Of a stretch of 64,000 nt of DNA, positions 57,885-64,000 are shown in pieces. This DNA comes from Chromatium okenii (GTDB lineage Bacteria; Pseudomonadota; Gammaproteobacteria; Chromatiales; Chromatiaceae): contig NZ_PPGH01000018.1 in the NCBI RefSeq assembly GCF_002958735.1, positions 124,001 to 188,000 on the forward strand. The letters run 5' to 3'. The notes under the pieces were generated by a model that had not been told where the DNA came from, did not search any database, and saw only the letters and a program-made list of their open reading frames with translations. The position numbers and the translations under genes were made by a program. Each line of letters opens with the position of its first letter. The stretch's first letter is position 1.

Positions 57885-58199
57885 TTAATCGAGAAATGAA
57901 CAGCAATAATCAGTCAGTTGTAAAACTCGCACACTGAATCGTGCTTCAGCGGGCACTTCAAATGATTCTCCGCTGCAAATCCGTTGCCATTGATCCGAAT
58001 CGGGAAGCAGTACATCCAATTCACCACTCATAATTTCCATTTTTTCTGGTGCTTGAGTGGTGAATTCAAAATCGCCAGGCTGCATGATGCCAAGTGTTTT
58101 CGTCGATCCATTCGGGAAACTCAGGGTACGACTAGAAACCTTGCCATCAAAATAAAGATTAGCGCGTTTGGTCACGTTGACGTTGCTGAATTCGGACAT
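57885..58199 (-). CDS. ppnP: Pyrimidine/purine nucleoside phosphorylase PpnP
   Basis: A 104-residue cupin-fold protein matching the PpnP (YaiE, DUF1255) family: ANLYFDGKVSSRTLSF, LGIMQPGDFEFTT, APEKMEIMSGELDVLLPD and SGESFEVPAEARFSVRV. PpnP phosphorolyses several nucleosides to base and ribose-1-phosphate in the cytoplasm. The start MSEFSNVNVTKRANLY is normal for the longer form. The gene is single and upstream of the EF-hand gene on the same strand, 100 bases away across a repeat element. Confidence 0.93.
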   Translation of the reverse strand: MSEFSNVNVTKRANLYFDGKVSSRTLSFPNGSTKTLGIMQPGDFEFTTQAPEKMEIMSGELDVLLPDSDQWQRICSGESFEVPAEARFSVRVLQLTDYCCSFLD

Positions 58200-58321
58200 G
58201 AAATTTCTCTAAGCTGTTGACTTTGAAGAAGCAGCGTGTTTCATGCTGCAATTGCGTCCAGTTCAGACGTGAACTGAGATTAGCAGATTCTAGCGATATG
58301 CTTCACTAACGCTACAGCGCC

Positions 58322-58335
58322 TTGACTCAAGTCAA
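58322..58335 (+). promoter_or_regulatory. FNR/Dnr-type box upstream of hcp
   Basis: TTGACTCAAGTCAA is a perfect palindrome matching the half-site spacing of FNR/Dnr-family boxes (TTGAT-N4-ATCAA type, here with C/G at the inner position). It ends 61 bases before the hcp ATG, a suitable place for an activator. Control of hcp by anaerobic or NO-responsive regulators of this family is well known. Confidence 0.65.
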
Positions 58336-58396
58336 GGCTGAATCGCGCCGCTGCGTTCACACTAAATCACGGTTGTATCATTTATTTGAGGTCACT

Positions 58397-59686
58397 ATGT
58401 ATTGCAATCAATGTGAACAAACCTTTCATCAAACTGCCTGCGTTAATTCGCCCGGCGTTTGCGGTAAAAATGCTGATGTTCAATCGCTGCAAGAAACCTT
58501 GTTATTTGGTTTAAAGGGAATGGCAGCCTATGCGCATCATGCGCGACGTTTAGGCAAGTTTGATGAACAAGTCAGTGCGTTTATTGAAGAAGCGTTATTC
58601 GCTACCATGACCAATGTCAATTTCGACGTTGAAACCCTGCTTGAATTATGTCTTGAATGCGGAAGAATGAATTTGCGAGTCATGGAATTACTCGACGCAG
58701 GGCATATTGAACATTTTGGCAAGCCAGCACCGATTACCGTAAAAGAAGGTACACAAGCAGGTCACGGAATTCTAGTTTCTGGTCACGATTTACTGGATTT
58801 ATGGAATCTATTAGAACAGGTTGCGGGAACTGACATTAAAGTGTATACGCATGGCGAAATGCTGCCAGCGCACATGTATACAAAGTTCCAACAACATCCC
58901 AATCTTGTTGGTCATTATGGCGGCGCATGGCAGAATCAAAAAAAGGAATTCGCCGCGTTTCCAGGACCAGTGGTTGTGACGACCAATTGCGTATTGATTC
59001 CGCCAGAAAGTTATCAAGGACGGCTGTATACGATGCGCACCGTTGCAGTGCCTGGTGGACAACGATTGGATGAAGATTTCGCACCCGTGATTGCCGAAGC
59101 ATTGCGTTGTGCACCCTGTGAAGACTGTATTACTGGTCAATCAATTGTTGGTTTTCATCGCACAGTATTACTTGATCATGCGCAAGTGATTGTTGATGCA
59201 GTAAAAGCAGGAAAAATCAGCCGCTTCTTTGTCATTGGCGGCTGTGACGGCGCAGAAAAAGGTCGTAACTATTTCACCGATTATGCGCAAAATACTCCGC
59301 CAGATTCATTCATTTTAACGTTGGGCTGTGGCAAATTCCGTATTCGTGATTACGATTACGGTGAACACCTCGGTCTGCCACGTTTAATGGATATGGGGCA
59401 ATGTAATGATGCCTATGGCGCAATTGCCGTTGCAGTGGCTTTAGCCAAGGCTTTTGACTGCGGAGTCAATGATTTACCATTAACGCTGGTGATTAGTTGG
59501 TTTGAACAAAAGGCAGTGGCAGTGTTGTTAACGCTACTGAGTCTCGGCGTGAAAGGAATTACCCTCGGCCCTAATCCGCCAGCATTTGTGACGCCGAACG
59601 TGTTTGCGATTCTGCAACAGCGTTTTGATTTACGGCTGACCGGCAATGATGCGCTGGGTGATTTACAACGTGCTTTAGCCGCTTAA
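58397..59686 (+). CDS. hcp: Hydroxylamine reductase / hybrid cluster protein, short form
   Basis: A 429-residue protein starting MYCNQCEQTFHQTACVN, with the N-terminal Cys motif for a [4Fe-4S] cluster. Later conserved segments are VSGHDLLDLWNLLEQ, YTHGEMLPAHMY, TTNCVLIPP, HRTVLLDHAQVI, VIGGCDGAEKGRNY and LTLGCGKFRIRDYDYG, which carry the hybrid-cluster ligands. Hcp reduces hydroxylamine in vitro and acts as an NO reductase in vivo. E. coli Hcp has about 550 residues; this protein lacks roughly 120 after the Cys motif, like the class III enzymes of archaea and thermophiles. No hcr reductase gene is adjacent. An FNR-type box is upstream and a terminator downstream. Confidence 0.9.
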   Translation: MYCNQCEQTFHQTACVNSPGVCGKNADVQSLQETLLFGLKGMAAYAHHARRLGKFDEQVSAFIEEALFATMTNVNFDVETLLELCLECGRMNLRVMELLDAGHIEHFGKPAPITVKEGTQAGHGILVSGHDLLDLWNLLEQVAGTDIKVYTHGEMLPAHMYTKFQQHPNLVGHYGGAWQNQKKEFAAFPGPVVVTTNCVLIPPESYQGRLYTMRTVAVPGGQRLDEDFAPVIAEALRCAPCEDCITGQSIVGFHRTVLLDHAQVIVDAVKAGKISRFFVIGGCDGAEKGRNYFTDYAQNTPPDSFILTLGCGKFRIRDYDYGEHLGLPRLMDMGQCNDAYGAIAVAVALAKAFDCGVNDLPLTLVISWFEQKAVAVLLTLLSLGVKGITLGPNPPAFVTPNVFAILQQRFDLRLTGNDALGDLQRALAA

Positions 59687-59712
59687 TCGTTAATGGTCTA
59701 TTGTTTGAAATG

Positions 59713-59738
59713 AAAATCCCCCAGTAACGGGGGATTTT
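59713..59738. terminator. Bidirectional terminator between hcp and the FHA gene
   Basis: AAAATCCCCC and GGGGGATTTT are a perfect 10-bp inverted pair with a 6-base loop, between two convergent genes. The terminal A and T runs serve both directions. Confidence 0.85.
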
Positions 59739-59757
59739 TAATTTAAACCTTGGCGAT

Positions 59758-60399
59758 TTATTCGTCTTCAGTCAAACGTTTATACAGCGAACTCGGCGAT
59801 AAAAAAGTAAATTCATAACGAGCGAAAGAAATAATGTCGCCATCGCGGATTTGTTGCAGTTTATTGCCAATACGCGCTCCATTGATTAAAGTGCCATTGG
59901 TCGAATCACAATCACGAATTGCAAAACTGCCTTGCTTAATTTCCAATATGGCATGGCGTTTAGAAATGGCGATGTCGGGAATAATTAAATCATTGCCGTT
60001 AATGCGTCCGACAGTAAAGATATTCTGTGCCTGATGTGTTCCCTCTTCTTTCACCAGCGGATAAATCGCATGTTTTAATGCTTCGGACAATGCGGTTGTA
60101 TCTTCTTCATTGACATCGCTTTGAAAAATGAACGTTTGATTGACCTCTTGATTTTTCAAATTACGCCGCAGTGCCAATTCACCAGCTTGAATAGATGATC
60201 CCGCGAGAACTGGATGCTGAAGAAAACGCACGAAATCGGTTTGACTACAGTTTGTTGCTAAACTCTCCAAAATTTGTAAATTAACCCGACCGGATGAATT
60301 CATTAGCACACTGAGTTGACCGTGTTTTAGGAGTTCATTCTCTGGCGCAGTTTCTGTTGCATCATCATCTGCTTTTTTCTTTCCGAACTTAAAGAACAT
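59758..60399 (-). CDS. FHA-domain protein
   Basis: About 213 residues, soluble. The C-terminal FHA domain (about residues 125-200) has FTVGRINGNDLIIPD, SKRHAILEI and CDSTNGTLINGARI, the Gly-Arg, Ser-His and Asn residues that bind phosphothreonine. The N-terminal 120 residues are of unknown fold. FHA proteins read Ser/Thr phosphorylation and often scaffold type VI secretion or cell-wall complexes; no kinase gene is nearby. The ATG at 60399 (MFFKFGKKK) is chosen. It follows the NYN-domain gene by 40 bases on the same strand, so they are probably co-transcribed. Confidence 0.85.
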   Translation of the reverse strand: MFFKFGKKKADDDATETAPENELLKHGQLSVLMNSSGRVNLQILESLATNCSQTDFVRFLQHPVLAGSSIQAGELALRRNLKNQEVNQTFIFQSDVNEEDTTALSEALKHAIYPLVKEEGTHQAQNIFTVGRINGNDLIIPDIAISKRHAILEIKQGSFAIRDCDSTNGTLINGARIGNKLQQIRDGDIISFARYEFTFLSPSSLYKRLTEDE

Positions 60400-60439
60400 T
60401 AGTTTTCTCCGCGATTGCAAGTAAAAGGCTCAGAACGCA

Positions 60440-61069
60440 CTAAGATAGATTGGGTAATTTGTAGGTGATTTTTTCATCGCTTGAAATGCTAATATAACCT
60501 GCTTTTAACAGCCCTTCAAAAACTTGTTCTGGACGGATTAACGGATAACTTTTAGTGATTGATTCCAGTGTATTGAGCAGCGTTTTTTTAGTGCTGGGTT
60601 TGGCCAGCTTTTGTTTAACCAACCAATTAACCGCGATTTTAATCATATCAGTTAGCGATGGAGTGACAGGAACGACCGCAACCACGGGTTTTTCTGCCTG
60701 CTTAAAGCACGACATTTCTTCAACGGATGCTGCGCGAAAAACATTGATCTTTTTTGCTCTCAAATGTTTAATTAACGGATCAAAACCGGTATCTTTTGAA
60801 ATGATATGAAAAAACGCTGAAGGATCAGTCGTTATGGCAATCCCAAGATAATAAGCAATATGAAAATCCAGCGCATTTGCGCCGGGTGTTTCCAATACAA
60901 TATATTCTGCACGTTCTTTCATTTTCTGCACAGCAAGTACTATTTCGATTGGCAATTTTGTGTTGTTGGGACCTAAAAAAATGCGCACATTAAATTGTTC
61001 ACTTTCCAAACGTTCAAGCGATTTTAGTGGGACGTTTTCATAGTCCACAAACACATAATTTGTTTTCAT
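60440..61069 (-). CDS. NYN/PIN-like nuclease with a C-terminal winged-helix-like region
   Basis: A 209-residue protein. The N-terminal 125 residues resemble NYN/PIN ribonucleases: acidic residues in VFVDYENVPL, ALDFHIAYYLG and ISKDTGFDPLI would bind the metal. The rest (MIKIAVNWLVKQKLAKP to YISISSDEKITYKL) looks like a small helix-turn-helix or OST-HTH/LOTUS-type module. NYN proteins cleave structured RNA or take part in RNA quality control. Pairing with the FHA gene suggests that phosphorylation could steer its activity, an inference. Function in this organism is unknown. Confidence 0.72.
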   Translation of the reverse strand: MKTNYVFVDYENVPLKSLERLESEQFNVRIFLGPNNTKLPIEIVLAVQKMKERAEYIVLETPGANALDFHIAYYLGIAITTDPSAFFHIISKDTGFDPLIKHLRAKKINVFRAASVEEMSCFKQAEKPVVAVVPVTPSLTDMIKIAVNWLVKQKLAKPSTKKTLLNTLESITKSYPLIRPEQVFEGLLKAGYISISSDEKITYKLPNLS

Positions 61070-61105
61070 TCATAAATTTCCATTAACATGATGAGATGTT
61101 TAGGT

Positions 61106-61163
61106 GTGACGCAGTTGTCAGTAAAAAATCATGATTGCTGACAGTCATTTTTAATTGCGTCAT
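61106..61163. repeat. MITE-like element with GTGACGCAGTT ends
   Basis: GTGACGCAGTT (61106-61116) and AATTGCGTCAT (61153-61163) are imperfect inverted ends. An inner TGTCAG / CTGACA pair surrounds an AAAAATCATGATT core. It lies between the NYN gene and the peroxidase gene. Confidence 0.6.
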
Positions 61164-61293
61164 TGCCAGTATTATTAATGTAAATTCTTTAATAATTAGT
61201 TTGATCGCAAATCTAGCCCAGCAAACGCTAGTCTCACCGTGACTCACGCGCTACTATTATGATTCCTTTTCTGCATTTCAGAGCGATCCGCGT

Positions 61294-62343
61294 ATGTCAA
61301 AATCATTTCTCATGCTCGTCACGGTTGCGGTAGTGATTGCCTCAACCAGTGCGTTTGCGGTCACCGATCAGGAGTTACGCGCTAAAGCGACTGCTGCCGG
61401 TTTACAAGCGTTGCCATCCGCACCGCCCGCGCCAGCAAATAATCCCATGAATCCCGAAAAAATTGCGCTGGGAAAAAAACTGTTTTTTGATCCACGTTTA
61501 TCGGCTAGTGGTGTGATCAGCTGCAACACCTGTCACAACATCGGCACTGGTGGCGATGATAATTTGCCAACTTCAATTGGTCACGGCTGGCAGCGCGGTC
61601 CGCGTAATTCGCCAACGGTATTTAATGCTGTGTTTAATAAAGCGCAATTCTGGGATGGTCGCGCCGAGGATTTAAAAGCGCAGGCAAAAGGTCCGGTGCA
61701 GGCTGGCGTGGAAATGAATAATAAGCCGGAACAGGTCGTCGCTACATTAAAAAGTATGCCTGAATATGTGCAACGCTTTGGACGTGCTTTCCCGAATGAA
61801 ACTGATCCAGTGACTTTCGACAATACGGCGAAAGCGATTGAAGCCTTTGAAGTGACATTGACCACTCCTTCTGCGCCTTTTGACCGGTTTATGAACGGCA
61901 ATAATAAGGCTATGAATGCCGAGCAAAAAGAAGGTTTGGAGCTATTTATTCAACGCGGCTGCGCGTCTTGTCATAACGGCGTTAATATCGGTGGTCAAGC
62001 GTATTTCCCCTTTGGTTTAATTAAACGTCCTGACGCGGATATTTTGCCACCAACGGATAAAGGGCGTTTTCAAGTGACCAAAGCGCCAGCCGATGAATAC
62101 GTTTTCCGCGCTGGACCATTGCGCAATATCGCTTTAACTGCGCCTTATTTTCATTCCGGTCAAGTTTGGGATTTAAAACAAGCGGTCGCAATAATGGGCA
62201 CAGCACAACTTGGCGTGGCAATTGATGATGCAGAAGCTGGCAAAATCGCCACCTTTTTAGGTTCTTTAACCGGCAAATTGACCAACATCAGTTATCCAAT
62301 GTTGCCAGTAGAAACTGCAACGACACCACGTCCGCAATTCTGA
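61294..62343 (+). CDS. Di-haem cytochrome c peroxidase (CcpA/MauG family)
   Basis: A 349-residue periplasmic protein with a signal peptide (cleavage near TSAFAVTD). There are two c-type haem sites, CNTCH near residue 77 and CASCH near residue 226. NPEKIALGKKLFFDPRLS and GPRNSPTVFNAVFN are typical of the family. It reduces hydrogen peroxide using electrons from small cytochromes, protecting respiratory metabolism. Many members need a reductive activation involving both haems. The ATG at 61294 follows an upstream GAGCGATCC. The OGT-like gene starts 10 bases after the stop, so the two may be in one operon although functionally unrelated. Confidence 0.92.
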   Translation: MSKSFLMLVTVAVVIASTSAFAVTDQELRAKATAAGLQALPSAPPAPANNPMNPEKIALGKKLFFDPRLSASGVISCNTCHNIGTGGDDNLPTSIGHGWQRGPRNSPTVFNAVFNKAQFWDGRAEDLKAQAKGPVQAGVEMNNKPEQVVATLKSMPEYVQRFGRAFPNETDPVTFDNTAKAIEAFEVTLTTPSAPFDRFMNGNNKAMNAEQKEGLELFIQRGCASCHNGVNIGGQAYFPFGLIKRPDADILPPTDKGRFQVTKAPADEYVFRAGPLRNIALTAPYFHSGQVWDLKQAVAIMGTAQLGVAIDDAEAGKIATFLGSLTGKLTNISYPMLPVETATTPRPQF

Positions 62344-62353
62344 GTAATTCATT

Positions 62354-64000
62354 GTGACCACGTCCCAGCTTGAACCTTTGACTGATTTATTCAATGCCAT
62401 TGAGCAGCTTAAAACTGCTGGGCACATCGAAGCTGCGTTAGCCCGTTATCGCGTTTGGCTGGCGCAGGCAGCGAATTCGCCGACGGCGTATGCAGTTTGG
62501 TTCAATCTGGGCGTGGAATTGGCGAGCTTAAAACGTCCTCACGATGCAATTGCTGCTTATCGACAAGCCATTGACATTAAAGCCGATTTTGTGCCAGCGC
62601 GGTTCAATCTCGGCACGCAATTAGAACAACTCGGTCAACATCAATTGGCGCTGACGCAGTGGCGCGACATTCTCGCGCAGCAGCAACCGGTGCTGCTCGC
62701 CGATCTGTCGCTGCACACACTCACGCTCAATAATCTCGGGCGGCTGCTCGAAATTGAACGCGAATATCCCGAAGCGGAGGCGATGCTGGCGCAAAGTCTC
62801 ACGCTCGATTCCAATCAACCGAAAGCGTTGCAACACTGGCTACATCTGCGGCAAAAACAATGCGCGTGGCCGCTGTGCGCCGAATTGCCCGGCGTGTCAC
62901 CAGCACAAATGATCGCCGCTGCCTCGGCACTTTCCACTTTGGCGTTGACCGACGATCCCGCGCAGCAGTTAGCAGTGGCGCAGCGATTCGTGACCGAAAA
63001 AGTCAAGCCATTGACGGAGCCACTCGCGCCAATCGGCGGTTATGGTCATCGCAAACTGCGCATTGGTTATTTGTCATCGGATTTCTGTCTGCATCCGGTC
63101 GCGCTGCTCACGGTGGAATTATTTGAACTGCATGACCGCGAGCAATTCACCGTGCACGGGTTTTGCTGGACGCGAGATGACGGTTCGCTGCTGCGGCGGC
63201 GCATCATCGCCGCGATGGATCAATTTACGCAGATCGGCAATGTGGATGATGAAGCAGCGGCGCAGTGTATTCGCGCCCAAGAAATCGACATTCTCATTGA
63301 TTTACAAGGCTTAACCAGCGGAGCGCGTCCCAACATTTTGGTGCAACGCCCAGCGCCGGTACAAATCAGTTATCTCGGATTCCCCGGCACCAGCGGTCAT
63401 CCCGCGCTCGACTATTTATTGGGCGACGATTATCTGCTGCCGGAATCTGAGCACGTGCACTACAGCGAACGACCGCTGCGAATGCCGCGCTGTTTTCAAG
63501 TCAGCGACCGCCAGCGCGAAGAAGCCGCGCCGTTGCAGCGGGCAACGTACCAACTGCCGGACGAGGCGATCGTATTCTGTTGTTTTAACAACACTTATAA
63601 AATCACGCCCGACGTGTTTGCGGTGTGGATGCGGATTTTGCAGCGTGTGCCGGACAGCGTGTTGTGGCTGTTGGCGGACAATCCGCAAGTGCCGCTCAAT
63701 CTGACGCGAGAAGCCACGCAGTACGGCATCGATCCAACGCGACTGCGTTTTGCCGGACGGGTTGCGCCGTCGGTGTATCTCGCCCGTTACGCGCTGGCGG
63801 ATTTGTTTTTAGACACTTTTCCGTTCAACGCAGGCACGACAGCCAACGATGCGCTGTGGATGGGATTGCCAGTGTTGACTTACAGCGGACGCGCTTTTGC
63901 CTCGCGGATGGCCGGCAGTCTGCTTCATGCTGCCGGACTTGATGCGCTGATTAGCACCGATCTGCATGATTATGAAGAGAAAGCGGTCAGTTTTGCGCAT
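62354..64000 (+). CDS. TPR / O-GlcNAc transferase-type glycosyltransferase (GT41), cut by the window end
   Basis: An open frame of 549 codons that runs off the end. The start is GTG at 62354 (MTTSQLEPLTDLFNAIEQL). The first 200 residues are TPR units (YAVWFNLGVELASLKRP and VPARFNLGTQLEQLGQ), followed by the GT41/SPINDLY catalytic region. That region contains LRIGYLSSDFCLHPVALL, IDILIDLQGLTSGARPN, PVQISYLGFPGTSGHP, CCFNNTYKITPDVF and LFLDTFPFNAGTTANDAL. Enzymes of this type transfer a sugar from a UDP donor to Ser/Thr of proteins, in bacteria often flagellin, adhesins or secreted proteins. The C-terminus is outside the window. Confidence 0.9.
   Translation, partial: MTTSQLEPLTDLFNAIEQLKTAGHIEAALARYRVWLAQAANSPTAYAVWFNLGVELASLKRPHDAIAAYRQAIDIKADFVPARFNLGTQLEQLGQHQLALTQWRDILAQQQPVLLADLSLHTLTLNNLGRLLEIEREYPEAEAMLAQSLTLDSNQPKALQHWLHLRQKQCAWPLCAELPGVSPAQMIAAASALSTLALTDDPAQQLAVAQRFVTEKVKPLTEPLAPIGGYGHRKLRIGYLSSDFCLHPVALLTVELFELHDREQFTVHGFCWTRDDGSLLRRRIIAAMDQFTQIGNVDDEAAAQCIRAQEIDILIDLQGLTSGARPNILVQRPAPVQISYLGFPGTSGHPALDYLLGDDYLLPESEHVHYSERPLRMPRCFQVSDRQREEAAPLQRATYQLPDEAIVFCCFNNTYKITPDVFAVWMRILQRVPDSVLWLLADNPQVPLNLTREATQYGIDPTRLRFAGRVAPSVYLARYALADLFLDTFPFNAGTTANDALWMGLPVLTYSGRAFASRMAGSLLHAAGLDALISTDLHDYEEKAVSFAH

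Noticed and set aside
1..64000. tRNA, rRNA or riboswitch genes
   Set aside because: No cloverleaf, ribosomal or known riboswitch core was recognised by eye on either strand; a covariance-model search would be decisive.

Overview
The window is chromosomal DNA of a heterotrophic or facultatively respiring Gram-negative bacterium, most likely a gammaproteobacterium. The evidence is its gene pairings: suhB divergent from trmJ, a HAD phosphatase next to rppH and ptsP (an order I recall from Pseudomonas), rsmH-ftsL-ftsI, a DUF2835 protein, and ppnP. Species cannot be named from this sequence. Base composition is moderate, apart from one strikingly GC-rich block inside a chemoreceptor gene (about 43.2-44.7 kb).

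Layout. (1) 0.07-21.3 kb, minus strand: a nearly complete exosortase A (XrtA/PEP-CTERM) exopolysaccharide locus. Read in transcription order it holds a TPR protein (PrsT), an ExeA-like ATPase fused to an OmpA domain, the PrsK/PrsR two-component pair, the export lipoprotein, the chain-length protein, a tyrosine autokinase, an outer-membrane barrel, a deacetylase, a FemAB-like protein, a glycosyltransferase, exosortase-EpsI and an amidotransferase. The genes overlap or nearly touch. (2) 21.4-33 kb: housekeeping genes (HAD phosphatase, recD, DUF2835, DUF5610, suhB, trmJ, a two-domain peptide ABC ATPase, an RNB ribonuclease, a YcbK-like peptidase, a lytic transglycosylase). (3) 33-37.5 kb: a McrBC-like two-gene module, a coiled-coil AAA+ NTPase plus a DUF2357/PD-(D/E)XK nuclease, probably defence. 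(4) 38-43 kb: hydrolase, HAD, rppH, ptsP, then a two-repeat CRISPR remnant. (5) 43.2-46.9 kb: a chimeric chemoreceptor, an IS1-like element and an HNH endonuclease. (6) 47.2-50.2 kb: rsmH-ftsL-ftsI, a division-cluster fragment without mraZ before it or murE after it. (7) 50.3-55.3 kb: a SNF2/RapA-like helicase followed by an Hsp70/actin-fold ATPase, a pair I cannot assign to a named system. (8) 55.3-64 kb: a lipoprotein hydrolase, a CDF transporter, an EF-hand protein, ppnP, hcp with an FNR-type box, an FHA protein and a NYN-like nuclease, a di-haem peroxidase, and a TPR/OGT-type glycosyltransferase running off the end.

Two window-wide properties matter to any reader. First, at least eight otherwise well-conserved genes carry one or more single-base frameshifts, mostly deletions and several in short homopolymers. 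This looks like indel error in the assembly rather than decay, so those genes are annotated as single coding regions with the shift positions given. Second, short palindromic repeats are common. One G/C-run element sits inside two coding genes (recD and the ABC ATPase). Another family has TGACGCAGTT-type inverted ends and lies between genes.

The best candidates for an undescribed system are the SNF2-Hsp70 pair (50.3-55.3 kb) and the coiled-coil McrBC-like pair (33.1-37.5 kb).
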